This document shows positions 1 through 7,793 of a stretch of DNA of 64,000 nt, piece after piece (the first letter of the stretch is position 1; each line of letters opens with the position of its first letter). The notes below the pieces were generated by a model, which worked only from the letters and a program-made list of their open reading frames with translations, was not told the DNA's origin and searched no databases. The translations under genes and the position numbers were made by a program. The stretch comes from Micromonospora terminaliae (GTDB lineage Bacteria; Actinomycetota; Actinomycetes; Mycobacteriales; Micromonosporaceae): positions 2,046,001 through 2,110,000 of the forward strand of contig NZ_CP045309.1 in the NCBI RefSeq assembly GCF_009671205.1. The letters run 5' to 3'.

Positions 1-267
1 ACGTTCGGGGTATGCCAGAGCATCGTCCGGCAGGGAGTTCCAGCCGCGATCGCCACTACACGGACGGTCTTCGACAACGCAGCCCTGCGCTTTGCCCAGG
101 AGTTCTACCAGGCCTTCATTGACGGCTACCCTCTCGAGGCATGCCTTTCCGAGGCCCGCAAAGGCCTCTTCATGCAGGGCTGGGATTGGTCGGCGTGGGC
201 CCTGTTCGCCGCCGATCCGGCCATGCTTGAGCTGATCCGTCTTCGCCGCCTCGGCGGGATGAGTTAA
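1..267 (+). CDS. CHAT-domain protein, C-terminal fragment (runs off window)
   Basis: The reading frame is open from base 1 to the TAA at 265-267, giving the last 88 residues of a protein. The segment GVPAAIATTRTVFDNAALRF, then EFYQAFIDGYPLEAC, LSEARK and WDWSAWALFA matches the end of the CHAT domain, a caspase-like protease fold often fused to TPRs in actinomycetes. The catalytic His and Cys lie upstream and cannot be checked. A 211-bp spacer without a convincing gene follows. In known systems CHAT proteins act in signalling, programmed death or phage defence; which applies here cannot be told from the fragment. Confidence 0.8.
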   Translation, partial: TFGVCQSIVRQGVPAAIATTRTVFDNAALRFAQEFYQAFIDGYPLEACLSEARKGLFMQGWDWSAWALFAADPAMLELIRLRRLGGMS

Positions 268-478
268 TGACTTGTCTACTTCATCGCGAGAATCATCGCG
301 TCTTCGGTAAGTGCTGGCCATGGCTTAGCTGGGGTCGTCTGGTCGAGGGTCGGCGCGCCGGTTGGCACGGTCGACGTCGGTCGCGTCGATGATCTGACGC
401 GTTGAAGTTCAGCCATGAGGCACCTTCGTCTAGTTCGGCGATCCGGACGGCAACGGATAGTCGCTGCAGGCGAGCGAG

Positions 479-1357
479 TCAGGCTCCAACGGCTGATTGA
501 CCGCCCGCAACACCCCTGGGCAATGAACTGTCTTGCCGCGATCCGGGCGCTCTGCATGTATGCCGACCTGCTTCGGCGTTGTCCGGCCGTGTTGCGGGTT
601 CGTGGCGGTCCGAGGAGCGGGCGGCGTCAGATAGATCGCCGCGTGTTACGGCAGCCGCCACGATGCGTTCGGCGCGGCGTCTGCGCATGCGCAGGACTGG
701 TGCGGTCACGCCCTTCTCGGCGGCGAGTTGCTCGATCAATGCGTCACCGAAGCGGGTAGCGCTGATGAGCTCGGCGGCTTCGGCGGTAATCAGGCCGGCG
801 ACTGCTGCTCGGCCGAGCAGCAGGTCGGGATGCCCGTAGGGCATCCTCGGCGACCGTGAGCCGCTGGGCAGGTCCGGCGGCAACTCCTGGTCGTTGTTGG
901 TCTTGACGACTGCGGCGCCGGCGCGCCATGCCGCCCAGCACAGCCGCAGCCATAGCTTGGGCGGAGCGAGGTCCGCCGTGCGTAGCGCTTGAAGGAACGC
1001 GGCCAGGACTTCGGAGTCCACGTCGTCGGCGTGCCCGGGTTGTCCGGGGCTGATTTTCGCCGCGAGGTGCGTCAGTGCGGGCAGCGCTACGCCGATTGCG
1101 CCGACGACCCAGGCTGGCCCGCATTCGCGGGCGTGGTGGGCCAGCTGCCGCCACAGCTCGTCGGTGGTGTCGCTGTCGTAGCGCTGGAATACCAGCAGCT
1201 TGCGCAGTTCGTCGAGCGGCATCGCCGTGTCTGGCAGCCCTGGCACCGGGCGGGCGTCGAAAACCAGCGGCGCGGGTTGGCAGGTCAGCAGCTCGAAGGC
1301 CTTCTCGGCGGTGGTCAGCGCCGTATTGGCCGTCCTCGTTCGAGTGGTCGTTGCCAT
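479..1357 (-). CDS. Conserved hypothetical protein, divergent from the methyltransferase module
   Basis: About 292 residues starting MATTTRTRTA. The ATG at 1357 is chosen because a GGAGGGG ribosome site lies just upstream; a longer frame to 1435 lacks one. The protein is Ala/Leu-rich and mostly helical, with Trp pairs around residues 130-145 and a basic patch MRRRRAER near residue 225. I do not recognise a domain. The last 40 residues look low-complexity, so the true end could be eroded. It is transcribed away from the gene at 1625 and shares with it a 267-bp intergenic region full of TGTCAG-type repeats, which suggests joint control. Confidence 0.65.
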   Translation of the reverse strand: MATTTRTRTANTALTTAEKAFELLTCQPAPLVFDARPVPGLPDTAMPLDELRKLLVFQRYDSDTTDELWRQLAHHARECGPAWVVGAIGVALPALTHLAAKISPGQPGHADDVDSEVLAAFLQALRTADLAPPKLWLRLCWAAWRAGAAVVKTNNDQELPPDLPSGSRSPRMPYGHPDLLLGRAAVAGLITAEAAELISATRFGDALIEQLAAEKGVTAPVLRMRRRRAERIVAAAVTRGDLSDAARSSDRHEPATRPDNAEAGRHTCRAPGSRQDSSLPRGVAGGQSAVGA

Positions 1358-1624
1358 GGTGACGTCCCCTCCACGTAGCGCTTCGCCCTGTGCGAAGGCC
1401 GAGACCTCGATTGGGACAGCTCGACCTGACACCACGAGCGATCGTCCGACCGGGACAGGTTGTGTCCGCTGGTGTCAGGTTCGCGGTGTGCCGACCGCCC
1501 GCACGGTGGGTGACTGGCTGTCAGGCGCCGCGATGACTGGTGCTGTCAGGCCGGAAGCGGGTTCGATCGGGTTGTCAGCGGCGTACTGAGGATCGTCAGT
1601 ACGCCCGCCGGTCCGGGGGCCACC
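1358..1624. promoter_or_regulatory. Divergent intergenic region with clustered TGTCAG half-sites
   Basis: The spacer between two divergent genes holds CCTGACACC at 1425-1433 and GGTGTCAGG at 1471-1479 (an inverted pair), GGACA/TGTCC at 1453-1457/1463-1467, CTGTCAGG at 1518-1525 and 1543-1550 (each preceded by TGACTGG), TTGTCAG at 1572-1578, and a perfect 9-bp inverted repeat GCGTACTGA/TCAGTACGC at 1581-1589/1596-1604. Such clustering is typical of operators or iteron-like protein sites. The protein that binds is unknown. The same half-site returns after the methyltransferase stop and before the gene at 3374. Confidence 0.6.
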
Positions 1625-2212
1625 GTGCCCATGACCGATACCAACCGTCACAGCGCGCCGCTCCCCGTGGGAGACGTGGTGCCCGGTGACCCGCCCGTGC
1701 CGATCACCGTCTGGCCGGTCCCCGCCCCGCAGCCGGGCGAGACCATGTCCAACGAGATGGGCGTCCGGCTGGTCCACAACCTCACCCACCCGTCCGACCT
1801 GATCATCGACCTGGCTGGGGGCCCGCAGCTGGCCCGTGCCATCATCGCCGCACACCGCCGCAGCCACCTACAAGCAGCCTGCCAGGGCGGTTGGGGCCGC
1901 GAGGCGGCGACGCTGATCGTCAGCGGCTGGCCAGTCGACAACACCGATTCACCGGTCGAGTTCTTCGGACGCTGCCGGGAGAGCCTCGTGCCGGGCGGCT
2001 GCGTGGCGGTGCTGCTGCCGCACGGAGACGTCGTCCTTCCGGTCGACGTCGTCGCCGCCACGAAGCGGGTCGGGCTGGCGTACCTGCAGCACATCGTGGC
2101 AGCCGACCGGCCGCCCCGACGTGGCCAGCACACGCAGCTGGACATTCACACTGACGTGCTAATCCTGACGCGTAGCACCGACCAGGCACAGGCGGGAGGC
2201 GGCGATGTCTGA
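1625..2212 (+). CDS. Methyltransferase-like protein, first of a pair
   Basis: 195 residues. The GTG at 1625 follows GGGGG by five bases; the ATG at 1631 is an alternative. The middle shows a Rossmann-like pattern: LIIDLAGGPQLARAII near residue 60 (weak motif I), then TLIVSGWPVDN (where a DPPY-type motif would be), then SLVPGGCVAVLLP, the usual strand after the methyltransferase core. The motifs are weaker than in the next gene, so it may be an inactive or accessory subunit. It overlaps the following DNA methyltransferase by eight bases (ATG inside the stop region), so the two are probably translationally coupled. Substrate unknown. Confidence 0.6.
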   Translation: MPMTDTNRHSAPLPVGDVVPGDPPVPITVWPVPAPQPGETMSNEMGVRLVHNLTHPSDLIIDLAGGPQLARAIIAAHRRSHLQAACQGGWGREAATLIVSGWPVDNTDSPVEFFGRCRESLVPGGCVAVLLPHGDVVLPVDVVAATKRVGLAYLQHIVAADRPPRRGQHTQLDIHTDVLILTRSTDQAQAGGGDV

Positions 2213-3080
2213 GCCTCTGCCGATTACATCGGTGTGGCTGACTTGCCAGCAGCCCTCTCGGGACCAGCGACGGGGCCGGTACGTGCCAGAGTCGTCCACG
2301 CACCCGGGGAAGATGCTGCCCCATCTCGCTGCGCATGCCATTGCCGCCTACACCGCGCCTGGGGATCTGGTGCTCGACCCGATGTGCGGGTCGGGCACCA
2401 CGCTTGTGGAGGCCATGCACCTCGGGCGGCGTGCGCTCGGCGTGGACATCGAACCGCGGTTCACCGCGTTGGCGGCGGCCAACATTGCCCTCGCGGCGTC
2501 CCAGTGCGCCCCTGGCACGGCGGAGGTGATCACCGGCGACGCAACCGGCCTGCTGGAACTCGCCCCCGCGTCGGCGGTCGGTGAGGTCGGGCTCGTGCTC
2601 ACCTCCCCGCCGTACGGCCGCTCCACCCACGGACTTGTCCGGGCAACTGGCACCGGGGTGACGAAGCGGGCGCACGTGTACGGCGACCGGCGGCGGGGCA
2701 ACCTTGCCTACGTCGGATGGTCGGGTCTGCTCGACGGGTTCGCCGCGATCATGGCCGCCAGCTACCAGCTGCTGCGCCCCGGCGGCACGGTGGTCATCAC
2801 GTGCCGACCGGTACGGCGCCGCCCGGACGACTTCATCGACCTACCCGGCGAGTTCCTGGCCGTCGCCCAGTCGGTCGGGCTGATTCCGGTGCAGCGGTGC
2901 GCGGCGATGCTCGCCGCCGTCCGCGACGGGCAGATCGTGCACCGCGCCTCGATGTTCGGCCTCATGGCGGTACGCAAGTCCAGGGCCGAGGGCGTGCCGG
3001 TACACCTTGTCGCACATGAGGACGTGCTGGTCCTCCGGCGCGGCCATCAGAATTCCCGCGTCACGCCGGCCACAGCCTGA
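2205..3080 (+). CDS. DNA methyltransferase, DPxCGSGTT/TSPPY type
   Basis: 291 residues. DPMCGSGTTLVEA at about residue 61 is the SAM-binding motif I (FxGxG class), followed by GVDIEPRF and, at about residue 133, the catalytic motif IV TSPPY. A post-core strand LLRPGGTVVITCRP follows. TSPPY is the signature of amino-methylating enzymes (N4-cytosine or N6-adenine), so it likely modifies DNA or a related nucleic acid. No restriction endonuclease is adjacent, so it may be an orphan or plasmid/ICE-type methylase. It is coupled to the methyltransferase-like gene upstream. A TGTCAGG palindrome starts on its stop codon. Confidence 0.82.
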   Translation: MSEPLPITSVWLTCQQPSRDQRRGRYVPESSTHPGKMLPHLAAHAIAAYTAPGDLVLDPMCGSGTTLVEAMHLGRRALGVDIEPRFTALAAANIALAASQCAPGTAEVITGDATGLLELAPASAVGEVGLVLTSPPYGRSTHGLVRATGTGVTKRAHVYGDRRRGNLAYVGWSGLLDGFAAIMAASYQLLRPGGTVVITCRPVRRRPDDFIDLPGEFLAVAQSVGLIPVQRCAAMLAAVRDGQIVHRASMFGLMAVRKSRAEGVPVHLVAHEDVLVLRRGHQNSRVTPATA

Positions 3081-3132
3081 CATCAGGTGAGCCGGTGCTG
3101 TCAGGTCCCGCCAGACGGCAACACCTGACAGC
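3076..3132. promoter_or_regulatory. TGTCAGG inverted repeats after the methyltransferase gene
   Basis: CCTGACATCAGG at 3076-3087 is palindromic and overlaps the methyltransferase stop codon. GCTGTCAGGT at 3097-3106 and ACCTGACAGC at 3123-3132 form a perfect 10-bp inverted repeat with a 16-base spacer. The half-site is the one repeated in 1425-1578, and CCTGACAG occurs again at 3394-3401. It may be an operator, or the arm could act as a transcript hairpin. Confidence 0.55.
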
Positions 3133-3322
3133 CCACGCCACACCAGCAGGATCGCGATTAGCTTGAAGCCTCTTCTTTCTTTCTCCTGCTGCTGATCTGC
3201 TGCGTCCGCGACGACATCGCGCCCACCCTTCCCGGTCGGCCGCCGTCCACAGGCTTAGATCCCCGCAGTCATGACCCGCCCCTCGCCTCAGCGGCGACCG
3301 GGGCCTGGCACCCCTGTCCCTG

Positions 3323-3350
3323 AAGGCGGCCACCACCTGGTGGCCGCCTT
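3323..3350. terminator. Strong hairpin before the gene at 3374
   Basis: AAGGCGGCCACCA at 3323-3335 pairs perfectly with TGGTGGCCGCCTT at 3338-3350, followed by CCTT. The stem ends only 15 bases before the ribosome site of the next gene, so it could be a terminator of the upstream unit or an attenuator in the leader. There is no long U tract, as is common in actinomycetes. Confidence 0.6.
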
Positions 3351-3373
3351 CCTTCATGCCTCAAGGAGGGCAC

Positions 3374-3592
3374 ATGCTTCGTCCCGCCCGGTACCTGACA
3401 GACGGCCATCTCCGTGCTGAGCCGCACAACGCGGCCCTGCCCAATCTCCTTACCGACGTCGCCGCACCCGTCGGCGTGAACCAAGGATCCGGCCGAGCAA
3501 GCGACAGGGCCACCGTCCGGTTGGCCTCCTGCGCTGCGCGGATCGCAAGGATCCGTTCGACCGCCGCCGGCACTCGGGCGCCGCAGCAATGA
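3374..3592 (+). CDS. Small conserved hypothetical protein
   Basis: 72 residues starting MLRPARYLTD, with AAGGAGGG directly upstream deciding the ATG at 3374. It is basic, with a hydrophobic stretch LPNLLTDVAAPVGV and an Arg-rich tail. No known domain is visible. Its stop overlaps the next start (ATGA at 3589-3592), a sign of translational coupling, so it probably works with the 395-residue protein that follows. A TGTCAG-type half-site (3394-3401) lies within its first codons. Confidence 0.55.
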   Translation: MLRPARYLTDGHLRAEPHNAALPNLLTDVAAPVGVNQGSGRASDRATVRLASCAARIARIRSTAAGTRAPQQ

Positions 3593-4776
3593 CCGACGCC
3601 AACCTGGCGGAGCAGATCTGCACTCTGCACGCCGAAACGATCGCCGCCATCGAACAGCGGCAGGCCCTCGCTGCCGAGGCCCGCTCCGCTCTCATCGCCG
3701 CCCTGCGGAACCGGCTGATCTGCCGGCCCGGCTGCGAGGACGCCCTCGCCACGTGGGGCTTAAAGCCGCTGCCGCACCGATGGACCGTCTCCGCTGACGC
3801 CCAACTGTCGCACACCCGAACCCACGCCGACCTGGGTGAGGCCCGCGAGCAGGCACGCCTCGGCGTGCCAGACGAACTGCGCCGCCTTCAGCCGGCGATG
3901 GCGGTCTACCCGAGACACGTCATCGACGTAACACCCGCACCGCCAGAGAATGGCCAACCCGATCCGCGGCGGTACCGCATCACGGTGCAGGTCACCGTCC
4001 AGACGTGGGTCACCGCAACCCGCGAGGCGCAGGCGCTCCGCGCCGCTGCCGCGATCGTGGAGGGCCACCTGCCTGCGCTGGCTGACGCCGGCATCTCCCT
4101 GACCGGGCTGAGGTGGCGGGGCGCCGACGGCCCGGACGACGTCCCGGTGGACGACATCGACACCGAGGCGCAGCCCGTGACCGGCACAGTGCAGCTGACC
4201 GACGCCGATGACCTCCCCGCCGCGACGGCGGCACGGGACGCGGCAGTGCAGGTCCTCGCCGCGCTGCGACGCAACATCCGCACCCGCGCTATCCGCGCAC
4301 TGGGCGACGACGAAATCGGTGGCTGCTATCAACGAACCGCCGAGCGGGTCAGCAAGTTCCTAGCCGATCTCGGGCTCGCCGGCCTACCTCAGGCACACCA
4401 CGTCACGGTCATCGCCGACGTAACACTGCGGCTCCCTGCCGGCACTGCCTCCGAGGCATGCGACGCGGCCCGGGACACGCTGCGGGCGGCCACAACCGAC
4501 AGCCCGGACGAGACACGGCCGTGGACCGCGTACGGCTGGACCGCCCCTGAGTACGCCACGGTCGACCAGGACGGCTGGCTTGTGCCGTGGCGGCACGAGT
4601 ACGACATGTGGCTCCGCGGCCACACCACCTCCGCCGACGCGACCGCAGCCGCCGAGGTCCTCGTCCGCGCCGACCTGAACCGCGCGCTGGCCGACGTCGA
4701 GCAGACCCCGATCACGCTGACCGCCAGCCTCGAGGGCGCCGGTGTCGACCTCTACCTGGACCCCGACCGCGACTGA
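3589..4776 (+). CDS. Conserved protein of unknown function with repeated alpha/beta segments
   Basis: 395 residues, ATG at 3589 overlapping the stop of the preceding small gene. The N-terminal 50 residues are helical. Three later parts look like diverged copies of one strand-strand-helix unit: YRITVQVTVQTWVTATREAQ (about 128-150), HHVTVIADVTLRLPAGTASE (about 265-290) and YDMWLRGHTTSADATAAAEV (about 332-352), each followed by a helix and a TLTASLEG/ISLTGLRW-type strand. No catalytic motif or export signal is seen. The family is unknown to me. Its place in the one-direction module with DUF4192 and methyltransferase genes suggests a mobile-element or genome-maintenance role, as inference. Confidence 0.65.
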   Translation: MTDANLAEQICTLHAETIAAIEQRQALAAEARSALIAALRNRLICRPGCEDALATWGLKPLPHRWTVSADAQLSHTRTHADLGEAREQARLGVPDELRRLQPAMAVYPRHVIDVTPAPPENGQPDPRRYRITVQVTVQTWVTATREAQALRAAAAIVEGHLPALADAGISLTGLRWRGADGPDDVPVDDIDTEAQPVTGTVQLTDADDLPAATAARDAAVQVLAALRRNIRTRAIRALGDDEIGGCYQRTAERVSKFLADLGLAGLPQAHHVTVIADVTLRLPAGTASEACDAARDTLRAATTDSPDETRPWTAYGWTAPEYATVDQDGWLVPWRHEYDMWLRGHTTSADATAAAEVLVRADLNRALADVEQTPITLTASLEGAGVDLYLDPDRD

Positions 4777-4921
4777 ACCGTCGAGCGCCCCGAGCGGCTG
4801 CTCGATGCGCCTACCTCCGGAGAGCCGCATTGCGTCGCGCCCAGCCGACACGCACCGGCGGCTCATCCGGCGTGCCGAGCTTCCCGTTATCGCCGACAGG
4901 AAACCCGTATTGGAGATCGTC

Positions 4922-5929
4922 ATGTCGTTCCCCGACAACAAGTTGAGCGTGCGATCACCGGCCGACCTGGTGGCCGCCGTGCCCTACCTCCTCGGCTTCC
5001 GTCCCAGCGACGGCAGCATCGTCGTCATCGCGAGCAGAGACCGGCGGATCGTCTTCGCCGCCCGAGGTGACCTGCCCGCCCCCGATGCCCCGGCAAGCCA
5101 GATCCTCGACGTCGCCGCCAACATGGTCCCGGTCCTGCGGCGGCAGCAGCCGATCACCGACCTCATGCTCGTCGGATACGGAGCTGAGCACATCGATCCG
5201 GCACTCCTGACTGTCGGCGAGGCGCTCACCGCCAGTGGCATGGCGCTGCTGGAACTGCTGCGGGTCACCGGTAGGCGGGTCTTCAACCTCACCTGCGACA
5301 ACCCCGACTGCTGCCCACCGCAGGGCACTCCGTTCGATCCCACTGCCTCGCTGATCGCCGTGCAGGCAACCGCCGCCGGGCAGGTCGCACTACCGAACCG
5401 GGCAGCCGTGGCCGCCCGGTTCGCATCCGTCGACGGCGCCGCCCGGGATTGCATGCGCCGCGCCACCACCGAGGCGGTCACCCGCCTGACAGCGGTGAGC
5501 GCCGCCGGCGAGGCCGCCGCGGACGAGGCTGGCGCCCGGGCGGTCCACGACGCGCTGCGCATGCACGACGACGGCGAGCGCCTCACCGACGACGAGGTCG
5601 CCTGGCTCACCCTGCTCCTGAAGCGGCCGTCGGTGCGGGACCTTGCCGTAGACCTCACCCAGCCGCACGACCCGCACGTCACGTTCTGGGCCGACATCAC
5701 CCGCCGCGCCGAGGAGCCGCTCGTGCCGGCACCGGCCACCCTCCTCGCCATCACCGCATGGCGCTGCGGTGACGGCACCTTGGCGGGCATGGCAGCAGAC
5801 CGCGCCCTGCAGGTCGACCCCGACTACCGGCTCGCCGACCTGCTGCTGCAGACCCTGCACGCCGGCCTCCCACCCACGGTGTTCGAGCAGGCCATCGCCA
5901 ACGCCCGAACCAACCCCTCGGCCCAATAG
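4922..5929 (+). CDS. DUF4192 domain protein
   Basis: 335 residues from the ATG at 4922, preceded by TTGGAG. The start LSVRSPADLVAAVPYLLGFRP is the hallmark of DUF4192, a widespread actinobacterial family of unknown biochemical role. It continues with GSIVVIA, then DLMLVGYG and an alpha-helical C-terminal half with WRCGDGTLAGMAADRALQ, which resembles a TPR-like helix pair. A Cys cluster (CDNPDCCP) near residue 120 is usual in the family. A longer frame back to 4742 overlaps the upstream gene and lacks a ribosome site. Cytoplasmic; function unknown. Confidence 0.85.
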   Translation: MSFPDNKLSVRSPADLVAAVPYLLGFRPSDGSIVVIASRDRRIVFAARGDLPAPDAPASQILDVAANMVPVLRRQQPITDLMLVGYGAEHIDPALLTVGEALTASGMALLELLRVTGRRVFNLTCDNPDCCPPQGTPFDPTASLIAVQATAAGQVALPNRAAVAARFASVDGAARDCMRRATTEAVTRLTAVSAAGEAAADEAGARAVHDALRMHDDGERLTDDEVAWLTLLLKRPSVRDLAVDLTQPHDPHVTFWADITRRAEEPLVPAPATLLAITAWRCGDGTLAGMAADRALQVDPDYRLADLLLQTLHAGLPPTVFEQAIANARTNPSAQ

Positions 5930-5960
5930 CCGGCACACCTTCAACAACAGGAGGACTCCG

Positions 5961-6413
5961 ATGGATCCCACCCGCAGCATGCTGCTCGCCCTCGCCAGAC
6001 ACGCCGACGAAGCCCGGCTGCGCTGCCACGCCGAACGCGCCGCAGTGCGAGCCCGCGGCGAAACGCCGGCCCGCAGCGAGGCCCACGCCTACCACGTCCA
6101 GGCCAACCTGTGCCTGATCACCGCCATCGGCGCCGCGGACCTGCCGCCGAACTTCCGCATCTACGACATCTCCCTGTCCCGCGACCCCCTCGCCGCGGCC
6201 GAGCAGCTGCGTCAGATCGCCAACGCCTACGACCACAGCGGCCCGATCGAGGCCGCACACGAAGCCGCGCGCCTGGCCTACAAAGCGGCCTTCGCCGAAC
6301 CCGTCACCGCACAGGAACAGCAGTACGTCGACCTGCTCGCCGACCTTCCCGCCGCCCGCCGCGACAAGATCGTCGACCTCGCCGAGCAACGCGCCCGCCA
6401 CCCCGAGGCATGA
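5961..6413 (+). CDS. Conserved hypothetical helical protein
   Basis: 150 residues starting MDPTRSMLLA, with CAGGAGGACT upstream of the ATG at 5961. The sequence is charged and mostly helical, with paired Ala-rich helices (EARLRCHAERAAVRARG, LAAAEQLRQIANAYDH, ARLAYKAAFAEPVT) that resemble a small helical bundle. I see no catalytic residues or membrane segment. It lies 31 bp after the DUF4192 gene and 108 bp before the next gene, all in one direction, and is probably co-transcribed. Confidence 0.65.
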   Translation: MDPTRSMLLALARHADEARLRCHAERAAVRARGETPARSEAHAYHVQANLCLITAIGAADLPPNFRIYDISLSRDPLAAAEQLRQIANAYDHSGPIEAAHEAARLAYKAAFAEPVTAQEQQYVDLLADLPAARRDKIVDLAEQRARHPEA

Positions 6414-6521
6414 GCCCGAGAGTCCGGCGACCCCGCAGGCCGCCATCTGCCGCTCGCTGCGGCGCAACCCGCGCAACTCCTGCCGGACGGGCTTCGGCTG
6501 CCCACCCGCGAGAGGAACCAG

Positions 6522-6935
6522 ATGAGCCTCTACACCCTCGCACCCAAACCCGGCTTCGACCGCTACACCATCCAGGTCGGCTGGAACCCACACCGCACCT
6601 ACTTCGCGACCGTCGTTGACTTCGCTTGGGATCCGGTCACCGACCCCCACAACCAACCCGACACCGTCCGGCTCGGTCTGCTCGAGACGATTCTCGACCC
6701 GAACGAAGTGCTCCTGGCCGTCGAACCCTATGCCGACATCCCCGCTGACCTGGCCGGCACACTGCGCGCCGATGGCCGCGCACCCCGTGTGCGGCTAGCG
6801 CGAACACCTGCGGCTAACCGGTCCACCTCGACGCGACCCCCCACATTGCGTTCGCGACAGCACCCTCCGATCCGCCGGTCGTGGCCAGGTCGCCTCGTGA
6901 CGGCCCCCTGCCGCTCGCCATATCGCCTGAGTTAG
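6522..6935 (+). CDS. Conserved hypothetical protein
   Basis: 137 residues starting MSLYTLAPKPGFDRYTIQ, with CGAGAGGAACC upstream. The first 90 residues alternate strands and acidic turns (VGWNPHRTYFATVVDF, TVRLGLLETI, EVLLAVEPYADIP) and look like a folded alpha/beta domain; the last 45 are Arg/Pro/Ser-rich and probably disordered. I do not recognise the family. The pattern 'xxPGFDRYxIxVGWNPxxTYF' suggests a compact protein common to this kind of accessory module (inference). A hairpin terminator lies 66 bp downstream. Confidence 0.6.
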   Translation: MSLYTLAPKPGFDRYTIQVGWNPHRTYFATVVDFAWDPVTDPHNQPDTVRLGLLETILDPNEVLLAVEPYADIPADLAGTLRADGRAPRVRLARTPAANRSTSTRPPTLRSRQHPPIRRSWPGRLVTAPCRSPYRLS

Positions 6936-7001
6936 CACGCCAGCGTCGCCTCCACCGATGCAGCCATTGCCGTGCCGCCAACTATCGGCACAAGCAGCAA
7001 A

Positions 7002-7025
7002 ACGGCCCGCCACAAGGCGGGCCGT
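7002..7025. terminator. Hairpin terminator
   Basis: ACGGCCCGCC at 7002-7011 and GGCGGGCCGT at 7016-7025 form a perfect 10-bp stem with the loop ACAA. It follows the gene ending at 6935. Confidence 0.75.
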
Positions 7026-7037
7026 CGTCGTATCAGG

Positions 7038-7076
7038 ACCCGGGACGCCCGCCTGAGAAACGAATGCGTCCCGGGT
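7038..7076. promoter_or_regulatory. Second hairpin in the leader of the GGDEF gene
   Basis: ACCCGGGACGC at 7038-7048 pairs perfectly with GCGTCCCGGGT at 7066-7076 across a 17-base loop. It sits between the terminator and the ribosome site (GGAGGA) of the gene at 7101, so it may be a leader structure. It does not match a riboswitch I know. Confidence 0.4.
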
Positions 7077-7100
7077 TCTCCAACCGAATGGAGGACTCCA

Positions 7101-7793
7101 GTGTCCCTACCACTGATCATGATCGCCACCGCGTTGGTGTCATTCACCCTCGGCGGCCTCACCATGTGGCCGATCGTCCGCAGGCTCCGCACCCGGCTCA
7201 CCGACGCCATCTGGCAGCTGGAACATGACCCGGTCACCGGCATGCTCAACCGCGCTGGCCTGCTCGCCGCACACGTCGCCCTCGCTAAGGCCGCTGCCTC
7301 TCAGCCGATTGTCGTCGTCCTGATCGACCTCGACGACTTCAAACCGGTCAACGACACCCACGGCCATGACCGAGGCGACGACGTCCTGGCTGCCATCGGC
7401 GGCCGCATCGCCGACATCGCCGCACTCCACGGCGGCACCGCCGCCCGGCTCGCCGGCGACGAGTTCGCCGCACTGCTGCCCGTCCGCACCGCCGACCTGG
7501 CCCGCATTGCCGACACCTTCGTCACCCTCATCGCTCAGCCCGTCGACCTCACGACCGACGGCGCGACCGTCACGGTCACTGTCACCGCGAGCGTCGGCAT
7601 CGGCCTTGTCGAGAGCACGGACCCGTTCGAGGAGGTGGCCCTCCGGCGCGCGGACATTGCCATGTACCACGCCAAACACCACGGCCGGAACCGTCACGTC
7701 GTCTACGAGCCGGGGATGGCGATGCCCGCCGTCGGGCGCCGTCGAGGACCGCGCCTGCGCGACCGCCGCCTGAGCAAGGAGGCGACGGCATGA
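7101..7793 (+). CDS. Membrane-anchored GGDEF protein (AGDEF variant)
   Basis: 230 residues from the GTG at 7101, after TGGAGGACTCCA. Residues 2-25 (LPLIMIATALVSFTLGGLTM) form one membrane helix. The GGDEF domain follows: HDPVTGMLNRAGL, then IDLDDFKPVNDTHGHDRGDD (metal and nucleotide residues present), then LAGDEF, where the first Gly of the signature is Ala. The RxxD inhibitory site before the signature is absent. It ends with ADIAMYHAKHHGRN, the usual final helix. It may make cyclic di-GMP or have lost activity; AGDEF enzymes can be active. It overlaps the next gene by four bases. Confidence 0.85.
   Translation: MSLPLIMIATALVSFTLGGLTMWPIVRRLRTRLTDAIWQLEHDPVTGMLNRAGLLAAHVALAKAAASQPIVVVLIDLDDFKPVNDTHGHDRGDDVLAAIGGRIADIAALHGGTAARLAGDEFAALLPVRTADLARIADTFVTLIAQPVDLTTDGATVTVTVTASVGIGLVESTDPFEEVALRRADIAMYHAKHHGRNRHVVYEPGMAMPAVGRRRGPRLRDRRLSKEATA

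Noticed and set aside
2205-3080. Restriction-modification system
   Set aside because: Only methyltransferase motifs are seen; no endonuclease or specificity gene is adjacent.
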